64,000 nucleotides of DNA from Hyphomicrobiales bacterium (GTDB lineage Bacteria > Pseudomonadota > Alphaproteobacteria > Rhizobiales > Rhizobiaceae). The notes beneath the pieces were generated by a model. It saw only the letters and a program-made list of their open reading frames with translations, ran no database searches and was not told the DNA's origin. A program made the translations under genes and the position numbers. The stretch is taken from the NCBI GenBank assembly GCA_900473795.1, contig UCMT01000021.1:62001-126000 (forward strand). Reading direction: 5' to 3'. Below are positions 25,495 to 33,972 of this stretch, piece by piece. Numbering within the stretch: the first letter of the stretch is position 1; every line of letters begins with the position of its first letter.

Positions 25495-28400
25495 TGCCAT
25501 CCTCCTCGCCTTCCGCCGTCGCCCATTCGGCGACACGGGCAAGATGATCATACTCGCCGCCGTAGTCGCGCTCTTTCTGCACGATCACGCGGGAGGCAAA
25601 GCCGTACTTGCCGTTCATCAGGGCGGTGAGGAGCCCCGTCAGTTCCTTCAGCGATTCGTCGGCCAGCTGGTCTGCCGACTTGGTTTCGACATTGGCGCGC
25701 GCCTTGGCGTGTTCGTTGTTGACCTCCTCAGGTTTAAATCGTTCGCCGGGTTTCAGGCGGACATAGACGAGCGATTGCGGATGCCGCAATCCCGCGTGCT
25801 TGAAGGCGCCGGCCTTCAGCGCGGCGGCCTCCAGCGCCAGCTGCGGATCGAGCAGCGCCCGCGCCTCGTTGACCGATGGGCTGGAACCGGTCTTGTAGTC
25901 GATCAGCACGGCGCTGCCATCGCCGAGGATGTCGATGCGATCGGCGATACCAGTCAATTTGATGTCGTGGACGCCGATTTCCATCGAGGCATAGAGTTCG
26001 GTGTAGGACTTGCGAATATCGCCATGCCGGGCGATTTCCCAATCGATGAACGCCTTGCCGACCGCGGCAAAGCGCGGCCGCCAGACGATATCGATATGCG
26101 CGGGCAGGGCCTGTTCGTCGAAGGCTTCGTTGATCAGCCGGCTCATTTCCTGCGCCGCTTCGGGCGAGGCGGGATCGAGATTGGCGCGGACGAAACGCTC
26201 GACGATCTTGTGATAGAGCGTGCCGCGCTCGGCCGCACCCGGGTCGCGGTTGAAGGGATCGATCGGCTGCAGCCGCAGGATTCGTTTGGCATAGATCGCG
26301 TAGGGATCGCGCCTGAGGCGGGTAACTTCGCTGAAGGAATAGCTGCGGGGCTGCTGTTCCGGCGCAGGCCTCGGCTCCGGGCGGCTCGCCAGCGGTTGCG
26401 TAACGCCCTGGTCGAGCAGGCCCGCCCAATGATGATAATCCTTGCCATTTTCGCGCAGTTTTGCTGCAAAATCATGACCGCCGACGGCGAGAAGCCGCTG
26501 CAGCCAGCGGGAGGCGACGGTCGGCGTGGCACCCTTGCGCATCGCCCGCGTCAGGATCAGCTTGCGGGTGCCGCAGGCCATCTGGAAATCATGGGCGAGC
26601 TGGCCGATGCGCCGCTCCGGCGGCTCCAGGCCGATGGATGTTTTCATGGTGCGCGACAGGAAGGGATCGTTGGACGTCTGTCCGGGCCACGTGCCCTCGT
26701 TCATGCCGCCGAGAATGACGAGATCGACGCTTTGCAGGCGCGATTCCAGGGCGCCGAAAATGAAAACGCGGGGATGGCGCATGGAACGTGGCTTGATCGC
26801 CTCGCTCGCTGAAAGCGCCTCCATGATGTCGCTCCATTGTGGCCCGTCGGCCGTCAGCTGACCGTCGGTGTCGATGATGGCGCGCAGAAGCGTCGCCAGG
26901 GCTTCGCCGGCTTCACCCGACCACAGGCCGGCAAGGCTGCCGTGTTCGTCGACGGCGACGGCTTCCAGCGCCACGCCGGTCTTTTCCGCCCAGTCGGCAA
27001 GCGTGAGGGCCGCCGTCAGGCCGCGCCCGCTTCTGTGGTGGCGAACCAGCGTGCCAGCCAGAGGTTCCGTCGCGGCGGCGATGCGCCTGGCAAGGTCGCG
27101 CGCCTGCACGATCGCTGTGTCGTCGATCCGGCCGCGCCATTCCGGCAGATGTTTTTTGCCGGTCTCGTGCTGCAGCGCCTCATCGAGAAGAACCTCAAGT
27201 TCGGAAATATCGGCGCTGCCGGTGCCGCCGCGCAGCGCCATCAGTTCCAGCACTTCTGCCGCTGCATTCATGACCTCTGCCGGCAGGCCGAAGTGCGCCA
27301 GCGGATGCTTCAGCAGCGCTGTGATCGAGACCGGATCGCCTGGCCGCAGCGCGGCTTCGAGAAGCAGCCGCGTCAGGCTGCCGGGGCCGGTGGCCGAAAG
27401 CGCCGTACCGGCCGAATCGTCGGCCTCGATGCCAAAACGCAGCAATTCTGCCGCCACGCGGCGGGCAAGGTTGCGATCGGGTGTGATCAGCGCGGCCTGG
27501 CTTTCCTCGCTGCCGTGCAGGGCGAGCCGAAGGGCGACGGCGATCGCGGTCGCCTCCTCGCGCTCATTGGCGGTTTCGATCAGCGCTGCATCCGCAAAGG
27601 CCGCCGTCAGCCGCTCCCGATCGACGGCGGCACGCAAGGCTGTCCAGCCGCTCGTCGCCTGTACCGGCAGGAGCGCGTGGGACATCATCTCCGCGCGATA
27701 ATCGAGATCTGCATCCGCCGTGCCAAGCGGCTGGACGTCGCTGCGGTTGATGTCCATGCGCTTCAGCAGGCGGAAGAATCCGTATTGCGGATGGCTGCGG
27801 CTTGCCGGATCACCGGTGAGTTTCGCCATTTCCGGCGCGATCGTTGCCCATTCCACATCGCCCATCGTCTGGTCGAGACCGGGCAGCACGATGGTGCCGT
27901 TCGGCAGCTTCTGCGCCGCCGCGATCAGCTTCGCCGTCGCCGGAATGGAGCCGGTGGATCCGGCAATGATGATCGGGCCGGTAACCTTGCCGGCGGCGAT
28001 GCGCTGCGTCTCGGCTTCGAGGATGGCGTTGCGGTGCCGGGCGGGCGAAGATTGTTTGAGTTCCTCCAACCGCGCCGGCCAGTAGGTGCGGGCGATCCTG
28101 AGGAATTCGAGGGTCAGTTGCCACCACAGCGCATGATCGTTCGCGTCAAGATTGTCGAGCGCGTCCCAATCCAGCTCTTCCGTTTCCATCGCGTCGATGA
28201 TCTCGGCGAGGTCGCGGGCGAGCCAGATCGCGTCGGCGGGGCTGGCGGGTGCGATCAGCGGGCTTTCCGCGTGCACGTCGACCACGGCCTTCGGCAGCTG
28301 GTTGCGCCAGGCGAGAACGAGGCGGCCAAGCTCGATCAGCCGGGCGGTGTTGGGCAGAGGCGGGGCGAGATCAAGGATTGCGGGGATTTCCGCATCGAAG

Positions 28401-28669
28401 AACCCGCTGTCGTCGTCGGTCTCGCCCAGCGCCCGGATCATCGGCTGGATCGCCGAGCGGCCGCCGAGGCAATCGACCAGTTCCGAGCGCAAGACACGCG
28501 CCGAGCGGCGGGTCGGCACGAAGATCGTGATGCCGGCAAGGGCGAGCGGATCGGCTTCCGCATAGCGGAAACCGGGCACCAGTTCACCCGAACACAGTTT
28601 TTCGACCAGCGTCTTCAGGAAGGGAAGACCCGGTGGAATGGTGAAGACGTTGGAAACGGTTTCCACCAC
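25484..28669 (-). CDS. addB: Double-strand break repair protein AddB (alphaproteobacterial type)
   Basis: About 1061 residues. N-terminal inactive helicase-like part (GITIFVPTRRSARVLRSEL, VIIAGSTGSIPATAKLI) is followed by a C-terminal nuclease domain (RRDPYAIYAKRILRL, ERGTLYHKIVERF, SAVLIDYKTGSSP). It partners AddA as a helicase-nuclease. The start is uncertain: two adjoining GTG codons at 28669 and 28666 both lie near GAGG, 4 to 7 bp past the stop of the upstream nucleotidyltransferase gene. The four-cysteine iron-sulfur motif known from Firmicutes AddB was not found, as usual in alphaproteobacteria. Confidence 0.93.
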   Translation of the reverse strand: MVETVSNVFTIPPGLPFLKTLVEKLCSGELVPGFRYAEADPLALAGITIFVPTRRSARVLRSELVDCLGGRSAIQPMIRALGETDDDSGFFDAEIPAILDLAPPLPNTARLIELGRLVLAWRNQLPKAVVDVHAESPLIAPASPADAIWLARDLAEIIDAMETEELDWDALDNLDANDHALWWQLTLEFLRIARTYWPARLEELKQSSPARHRNAILEAETQRIAAGKVTGPIIIAGSTGSIPATAKLIAAAQKLPNGTIVLPGLDQTMGDVEWATIAPEMAKLTGDPASRSHPQYGFFRLLKRMDINRSDVQPLGTADADLDYRAEMMSHALLPVQATSGWTALRAAVDRERLTAAFADAALIETANEREEATAIAVALRLALHGSEESQAALITPDRNLARRVAAELLRFGIEADDSAGTALSATGPGSLTRLLLEAALRPGDPVSITALLKHPLAHFGLPAEVMNAAAEVLELMALRGGTGSADISELEVLLDEALQHETGKKHLPEWRGRIDDTAIVQARDLARRIAAATEPLAGTLVRHHRSGRGLTAALTLADWAEKTGVALEAVAVDEHGSLAGLWSGEAGEALATLLRAIIDTDGQLTADGPQWSDIMEALSASEAIKPRSMRHPRVFIFGALESRLQSVDLVILGGMNEGTWPGQTSNDPFLSRTMKTSIGLEPPERRIGQLAHDFQMACGTRKLILTRAMRKGATPTVASRWLQRLLAVGGHDFAAKLRENGKDYHHWAGLLDQGVTQPLASRPEPRPAPEQQPRSYSFSEVTRLRRDPYAIYAKRILRLQPIDPFNRDPGAAERGTLYHKIVERFVRANLDPASPEAAQEMSRLINEAFDEQALPAHIDIVWRPRFAAVGKAFIDWEIARHGDIRKSYTELYASMEIGVHDIKLTGIADRIDILGDGSAVLIDYKTGSSPSVNEARALLDPQLALEAAALKAGAFKHAGLRHPQSLVYVRLKPGERFKPEEVNNEHAKARANVETKSADQLADESLKELTGLLTALMNGKYGFASRVIVQKERDYGGEYDHLARVAEWATAEGEEDGNEG

Positions 28670-28673
28670 GCCC

Positions 28674-29405
28674 TCAAGCTCCCGTCTGGAAGTGGCGGAT
28701 CGCCTCCTCTGCCTCGCCGATCGCTTCCGGCGTTCCAACAGTCAGCCAATGACCTTCCAGCACGATGCCGAACAGCCTGTCTCTCTCGATCGCCTTGTCG
28801 AAATAGATGTTGAGGTTGAAGGCGTCCTGCGGAGCGTCGGCGAAAAGCCGGCTGTGCAGGGCGATCGCGCCCGCATAGACGACCGGGTTTTCCATGCCGT
28901 CCCTGTAGCGGCAAAGGCGGCCCTGCGGATCGAGCGAGAAATCCAGCTTGCCGTTATGCCCGGTCGTGTCTTCGTTGCGCACGCACAGCAGCGCCATGTC
29001 CATGGTTTCCGCGTCGAAGAACGATGCGAGCCGTTCGAGATTGGAAGGCACGCCCGGCTTTTCGCCGACCCAGAAGAGATCGGCATTCATGACGAGGACC
29101 GGGCCGTCGGGAAGCAGCTTCAAGCCCTTGGCAAGGCCGCCGCCGGAATTCATCAGCGATGCCCGCTCGTCGGAAATGACGATCCTGGGCCGGCGTCTGT
29201 CTTTCAGATGCGCTTCCATCTGATCGGCGAAATGATGGACGTTGACGGCAGCCGTCTCCACCCCCGCGCCTTCGATCGCATCGAGCACATAGTCGATCAT
29301 CGGTTTTCCCGCGATGCGCACGAGCGGTTTGGGAATCGTATTGGTGATGGGGCGCAGCCGGGTGCCAAGCCCCGCGGCAAGCACCATGGCGTTCTTGATG
29401 GGCAT
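28674..29405 (-). CDS. MurU-like sugar-phosphate nucleotidyltransferase
   Basis: 243 residues. The nucleotidyltransferase signature AMVLAAGLGTRLRPITNTIPKPLVRIAGKPM is at the N-terminus; MNADLFWVGE carries the metal-binding Asp. This matches N-acetylmuramate-1-phosphate uridylyltransferase (MurU). Its position immediately downstream of an AmgK-type kinase gene reproduces the Pseudomonas amgK-murU pair, which returns cell-wall MurNAc to UDP-MurNAc in the cytoplasm. The start at 29405 was chosen because the signature follows at once. Other NDP-sugar products remain possible. Confidence 0.8.
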   Translation of the reverse strand: MPIKNAMVLAAGLGTRLRPITNTIPKPLVRIAGKPMIDYVLDAIEGAGVETAAVNVHHFADQMEAHLKDRRRPRIVISDERASLMNSGGGLAKGLKLLPDGPVLVMNADLFWVGEKPGVPSNLERLASFFDAETMDMALLCVRNEDTTGHNGKLDFSLDPQGRLCRYRDGMENPVVYAGAIALHSRLFADAPQDAFNLNIYFDKAIERDRLFGIVLEGHWLTVGTPEAIGEAEEAIRHFQTGA

Positions 29406-29454
29406 AGGCAGCACTTGATCCACTGAATTCCTGACCGGTGATTCGGGTTTCAAA

Positions 29455-29491
29455 GTGTTATAGCGACCTTTGCGCGTCAAGTTTGACGCGC
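29455..29491 (-). repeat. Intergenic palindrome sharing a module with the repeat at 33590
   Basis: A 9-bp stem GCGCGTCAA (29472-29480) / TTGACGCGC (29483-29491) lies 1 bp past the tsaE-amgK stop. On the minus strand it continues GACGCGCAAAGGTCGCT, which recurs at 33614-33630 on the plus strand with 21 of 24 bases shared over the longer span. It sits in the 87-bp gap before the murU-like gene. Confidence 0.6.
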
Positions 29492-29492
29492 T

Positions 29493-30986
29493 TTAAAGGA
29501 TTCCTGCCTTTATGCACCATTCGCGCAAGGGCGCGAGCGCTTGATGTTTAAGCGCCACCTGAAGATAGGAAAATGTCCGCGGCATGTGCTTCATGTAGAA
29601 GGGCTTGCCGTCGCGCTGCATCAGCCGGACCCAGATGCCGACAAGCTTGCAGTTGCGCTGCGCCGACATGAGATGCCAGTCGCGGCGGAACGTCGCCTCG
29701 TCGAAATCGCCAAGGGCATGACGTTGCGAGCAATAGAGCGAGAGCATCCGCTCGCAAAGGTCTGGGGCGATCGTCACCCGAGCGTCCTGCGTGATCGAGG
29801 CCACGTCATAGGCCGTGGGGCCGATCATCGCGTCCTGGAAATCGATGATGCCGACGCGGTCGAAGCCGGCGCGCTTATCGCGCCAGATGATGTTCGGCGA
29901 ATGAAAGTCCCGCAGCAGCAGCTTCTTTTCCGAGGTGGCGAGAAGATCGATCAGCGAATCCCAGATTGCGAAATAGTCTGCACGCTCGGCGTCGGAGGCC
30001 TTTTCGCCGCGCTTCCACGGGAGATACCAGTCGATCAGCAGGCTGGTTTCGATCGTCATTGCCGCCCGATCGAAATCGGGGATGTGGTGCGTGATGGTCT
30101 CGGACAGCGGTATGTCGCGGGTCACCGGTTGCGCATGCAGATGCGCAAGCATTTGCACGCTCTCGAGATAACGTTCAGCGATCGGCTCTCCATCCGTATC
30201 GAGGATGCCCTCGCTGCCGAGATTTTCGATCAGGAGAATGCCGGCGTCGAGATCGCGTTCGTAAACCGCGGGCGCGCAAAATCCCTTGTCCCGAATGTCG
30301 CGGCCAATCGCGACGAAGGGGACGACATCTTCGGCGAGATGGGCGAGCTGCTGGTAGTATTTGCCATCCTGCAGGATCGGGCCGGGCTTGTGGCGGGCCG
30401 AATCCATCAGGATCGTCGCCGGCTGGCCTTCGACCAGGATTCGTTCATAAGCGCGTGCCGACGCATCACCGCTGAGATGCCGGCGTTTTGCATGGCCGTA
30501 TCCGCGGTCTGCGAGAAAGGCTCGAATTGCCAGGCTGCGCGTGACTCGCGCCAAGGCCACGGGGTCGCCGGAGATGGCGACGCGACGGCCGTCATCGAGG
30601 TGGGAAAAGGTGGCCGTGAGCCGCGTCTTCGGCAGTGCCGACAGGGCGTTTTCAGGCCATTCCACCAGGCAAATACCGTCCGAGAGCGCTTCGTCGAGCC
30701 CCAACTCGTCGAGCTCCGACACATCTGCCAGCCGGTAGAGGTCGAAATGCGAAACCGGAATGCGCAGGTCGTAGCTTTGCACCAGCGTGAAGGTCGGGCT
30801 CGGGACTTCAAGCGCTTCGTCGTCGGCCATGGCGCGCAGGAAGGCGCGAGCGAGCGTCGATTTGCCGGCGCCGAGATCGCCGGAGAGCGCCAGGCAGTCG
30901 CCTGGCTTCAGGGCCAGCGCCAGGTCTTCGCCGAGTTGGGTCGTCGCTGCCTCGTCTTTCAGGAGGAGTTCGATCGCCTGCATCAT
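29493..30986 (-). CDS. tsaE: Fusion of TsaE (t6A tRNA modification ATPase) and AmgK-type sugar kinase
   Basis: 497 residues. Residues 1-150 are TsaE: Walker A SGDLGAGKST (36-45), PSPTFTLVQSYD and FDLYRLADVSELDELGLDE. Residues 165-497 form an aminoglycoside-phosphotransferase-like kinase: SGDASARAYERI, the catalytic loop LLLRDFHSPNIIW and the metal-site IIDFQDAMIG. TsaE serves threonylcarbamoyl-A37 synthesis with TsaBD; AmgK phosphorylates MurNAc/GlcNAc at C1. The ATG at 30986 overlaps the divL stop (ATGA). This fusion is known in Rhizobiales. The sugar-kinase role is supported by the MurU-like gene next door. Confidence 0.9.
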   Translation of the reverse strand: MMQAIELLLKDEAATTQLGEDLALALKPGDCLALSGDLGAGKSTLARAFLRAMADDEALEVPSPTFTLVQSYDLRIPVSHFDLYRLADVSELDELGLDEALSDGICLVEWPENALSALPKTRLTATFSHLDDGRRVAISGDPVALARVTRSLAIRAFLADRGYGHAKRRHLSGDASARAYERILVEGQPATILMDSARHKPGPILQDGKYYQQLAHLAEDVVPFVAIGRDIRDKGFCAPAVYERDLDAGILLIENLGSEGILDTDGEPIAERYLESVQMLAHLHAQPVTRDIPLSETITHHIPDFDRAAMTIETSLLIDWYLPWKRGEKASDAERADYFAIWDSLIDLLATSEKKLLLRDFHSPNIIWRDKRAGFDRVGIIDFQDAMIGPTAYDVASITQDARVTIAPDLCERMLSLYCSQRHALGDFDEATFRRDWHLMSAQRNCKLVGIWVRLMQRDGKPFYMKHMPRTFSYLQVALKHQALAPLREWCIKAGIL

Positions 30987-33463
30987 TCCGCCGCTGCGAA
31001 TTTCGGGAGCTCACCGGAGGGAATGCGGCAGGTCACTTCCGTTCCTTCGCCCTCGTGGCTGCGGATCGACACCGTGCCATGGTGCAGGCTGACGAAGCTT
31101 TCGACGATGGAGAGGCCAAGCCCGGCGCCGCCGCGTGTCCCATGGCTCTCGAACCGGTTGAACACCGTATCGAGAATGTCCTGCGGGATACCGGGGCCGT
31201 TGTCGGTTACGCTGAAGACGAAATCACTGCCGTCGCGGCGGCATCTCAAGCTGACGGTGCTGCCGTCGGGCGCGAAATTGGCGGCGTTGGTCAGCAGCTT
31301 GATGAGGATCTGCTTCAGCCGCTGGTGGTCGGCGACGAACAGGCCGAGCATGTCAGGCGTGTCGATCTGCAGCGTCACGGCGCTTTCCTGCAGCCGATCG
31401 GCCATCTGAAGGGAGACCTCGTCGAGCAGGTCGGTGAGGTTGATTTCCGACAGGTCGAGCTCGACGATGCCGGCGTCGACGGTCGCGAGATCGAGAATGT
31501 CGTTGACGATCGTCAAAAGCAGCGAGGACGAGGTCGAGATATGGTCGACATATTCCGCCTGCCGTTCCGTCAGCGTGCCGAACGCGGGCGTCTTCAAAAG
31601 ATCGGCAAAACCGATGATGTTGGTCAGCGGCGAGCGCAGCTCGTAGGAGACGTGCTGGACGAAGTCGTTCTTCAGATGATCGGCCATCTGCAGCGCGTCG
31701 TTCTTCTCGGTCAGCGCCCGCTCGACGCGTACGCTGTCGGTGATATTGACGAAGGTGAGCATCGTCTGTGCATTCGGCAGCGGGATGACGGCGAAATCCA
31801 GAATGAGACCGGTGCGCAGTTCGAGAATTCCCTGGCAGGACGGTCGCTCGTCGTCGAAACTCGTGATGAGGTGCGAGAACCGTTTCCAGCCGTCCGCCTG
31901 GTCGTAGGATGGCGCGCAGACCTGCTCGATGGCGCGGATGTGCGTGCCGGGCTTGGCCTCGGCCTCGGTGACGCCCCAAAGCGCGCGGAACGCCGGGTTC
32001 GACAGCTTGATGCGCCCATCGGGCCCGAACACCGCGACGCCTTCGGACAGATGGTCGATGGTCTCGCCCTGAACCTGCACCAGCGTATTGTAGCGGGTTT
32101 CGAGATCGACCTTTTCCGTCAGGTTCTCGAACACCCAGGTCGCGCCGCCTTGCGGACGTGCCGTTGCGAAAACGCGTAGCGTCTGGCCGTTCGGCAGGTG
32201 CCAGAGGTCGGATTGCGTATCGATCGCCTGATAGACGGCGAGCGCATTTTCCTTCCATTGCTTCCAGTTCAATTGCTCGGGCAGCTTTGCTGCGGCGCGC
32301 AGCCGGTCGAGAATCTCGCCATTGCCCGGTTTGCGTTCCAGGAAGCCCATGTCGAGCTCCCAGAGCCTCTGGAAGGCCTGGTTGTAGAATTGCAGGCGCT
32401 GGCTGCCATCGAAGATCGCAACGGGCGTGGCCAGTTGATCGAGCGTTTCGGCGTGGCTTTTCAGCGTCCGGTTCAGTTCCTCGCGCACAGCCTCGACATC
32501 CGAGACATTGACCGCCATGCCGGCCGATCCGGCCGGGCTCCTGGCATCCACGACCTCGAAGAACGTCCGGTTCCCCCGGACCACGGTGGAGACTTTTTCG
32601 CGATAAGCGGAATCATAGGTGCTGAGCGCTCGGATTTTTTCGCGCGCCACCGTGGCGAGAAGCTCCCGGTTTTCTTTCACCGCGGCACCCGGATTGGCGG
32701 ATTCGACCGCATCCGCATAGGCTTCGTTGACCCAAAGGAGCGCACCGTCGGCACCGCGCTGCCAGACCGGCAGATCAATCGCATCGAGCAGCGTCTGGAG
32801 GCTCAGCAGCGATCCGTGCAGGCGATCCCGCTCCAGTTTCATCTCGGCGAGTTCTGCGCGCAAATTGTTGAGAGCGACGAAGCGGACGAAGGCCCGGCCG
32901 CCGGAGACGCGGCCCTGGGTCTCGATGATTTCGCCACGGGCGGTTTCAACGATGAGATCGAAGCTCTGGGCGCTGGAGCGCAAAAGCTCGATGGCCTTTT
33001 CGAGCTCGGAGGCAGACTGGGATTTGATCCAGCGGCCGAAAGCGAGGAAATCGCGGTCATCCTGCGGTGCGCCCGTTTCGACAGGTAGATGTCCCAGGAA
33101 TTCCGGCTTGTTCGCCAGGCCTTCCCAGACGACGATACGGCGGTTCTTGTCGGTGATCAGCGCTTGAAAACGCGAAATCTTGTGATTGGCGTCGGCCAAT
33201 GCCGCGTTCAGCTCGCGATTGTCGGTTTCGATACTGCCACGCTGGCGGATCAGCCAGATGGCGGAAATCATCGCCGCTGAAATCACCCCGATCAGGACGG
33301 CAAAAGTGACGACTTCGGAGGAATGGAAAACGCTCGTGGTGGCGACACCTTCGGCAGCTGCGCGGGCTGGGCCGGCACAGGCTGCAAGCGCGGAACTTGC
33401 CATGAACCGGCGCAGCAAGGACGGAATCCGGCCACCAGCGCGTTTCGAAGGACCTGTTTCCAT
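30983..33463 (-). CDS. divL: DivL-type PAS sensor kinase with Tyr at the phospho-acceptor site
   Basis: 826 residues. An N-terminal membrane segment (about residues 50-72) is followed by several PAS-like domains (roughly 205-300, 330-445, 455-570), a HisKA-like dimerisation region and an intact HATPase (NAANFAPDG, DNGPGIP, GGAGLGLSIV). In the H-box the sequence is FVQHVSYELRSPLTNI: the usual His before Glu-Leu-Arg is Tyr607. That is the hallmark of DivL, which in Caulobacter modulates the CckA kinase and so CtrA. The start at 33463 follows GGGGAAG; ATG 33484 and GTG 33487 are alternatives. Its stop overlaps tsaE-amgK. Confidence 0.88.
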   Translation of the reverse strand: METGPSKRAGGRIPSLLRRFMASSALAACAGPARAAAEGVATTSVFHSSEVVTFAVLIGVISAAMISAIWLIRQRGSIETDNRELNAALADANHKISRFQALITDKNRRIVVWEGLANKPEFLGHLPVETGAPQDDRDFLAFGRWIKSQSASELEKAIELLRSSAQSFDLIVETARGEIIETQGRVSGGRAFVRFVALNNLRAELAEMKLERDRLHGSLLSLQTLLDAIDLPVWQRGADGALLWVNEAYADAVESANPGAAVKENRELLATVAREKIRALSTYDSAYREKVSTVVRGNRTFFEVVDARSPAGSAGMAVNVSDVEAVREELNRTLKSHAETLDQLATPVAIFDGSQRLQFYNQAFQRLWELDMGFLERKPGNGEILDRLRAAAKLPEQLNWKQWKENALAVYQAIDTQSDLWHLPNGQTLRVFATARPQGGATWVFENLTEKVDLETRYNTLVQVQGETIDHLSEGVAVFGPDGRIKLSNPAFRALWGVTEAEAKPGTHIRAIEQVCAPSYDQADGWKRFSHLITSFDDERPSCQGILELRTGLILDFAVIPLPNAQTMLTFVNITDSVRVERALTEKNDALQMADHLKNDFVQHVSYELRSPLTNIIGFADLLKTPAFGTLTERQAEYVDHISTSSSLLLTIVNDILDLATVDAGIVELDLSEINLTDLLDEVSLQMADRLQESAVTLQIDTPDMLGLFVADHQRLKQILIKLLTNAANFAPDGSTVSLRCRRDGSDFVFSVTDNGPGIPQDILDTVFNRFESHGTRGGAGLGLSIVESFVSLHHGTVSIRSHEGEGTEVTCRIPSGELPKFAAAE

Positions 33464-33589
33464 GGCATGCTTCCCCGTTTGCATCACATAGGATGCCGTG
33501 ATCCGAAAAACCCCGAATCACGGACGATCTTATGTGTCTTCAACACCTTGAAGCGTGCCCCGACCTTTCGGCGAAGCGCGCCCAAGGCG

Positions 33590-33705
33590 CTTACAGCGCC
33601 GCGAGCCCGTTCAGACGCGCAAAGGTCGCTGTAGCAGTTCCATCTTCTGCATAATTTTGTCTCTACAGCGTTTCCGCTTTGAGGAACTACGCAGTCGTCC
33701 AGGTT
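33590..33705. repeat. Two-module palindromic intergenic repeat upstream of divL
   Basis: Module one (about 33590-33633) runs from TACAGCGCCGCG to GACGCGCAAAGGTCGCTGTA and can fold on itself; module two (about 33648-33697) runs from CTGCATAATTTT to GGAACTACGCAG. Part of module one recurs inverted at 29455. The layout resembles a palindromic repeat I have often seen between genes in Rhizobium and Agrobacterium genomes. It falls in the 509-bp divL/ahcY gap (33464-33972), where no gene was seen. Confidence 0.6.
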
Positions 33706-33904
33706 GCAAATCGCCACCTCGTGCTCAATCGAAATCCCGCCAGAGGCGAGCCTCGTTCAATTCCGATTGCAGTCCGGCATGTCTTCGTCTGTTTGCCGTA
33801 TAACGACAAGACATCCCATTCGCGACGCATCTGTTCCGCATCTTCATCACGAATCATTGTCCCAAAAACATACGCCTTCGGCGATTCGTCTGGAAGGGCG
33901 AGGC

Positions 33905-33942
33905 AAAAAAAGAGGCCGCGATCTCATGTCAAGATCGCGGCC
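33905..33942 (-). terminator. Rho-independent terminator of ahcY
   Basis: An 11-bp perfect stem GGCCGCGATCT (33914-33924) / AGATCGCGGCC (33932-33942) with a 7-nt loop is followed on the minus strand by a run of seven T (33905-33911). It lies 30 bp past the ahcY stop. Confidence 0.9.
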
Positions 33943-33972
33943 ACCATATGTTGTGGATTATCCGGGTAAGGA

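Noticed and set aside
22018-25629. About 1200-codon open frame on the plus strand opposite addA
   Set aside because: Antisense to a complete helicase-nuclease gene; composition-driven, no domain features, no ribosome-binding site context.
33484-33717. Small 77-codon frame upstream of divL
   Set aside because: It is made of the palindromic repeat modules and has no plausible start context.
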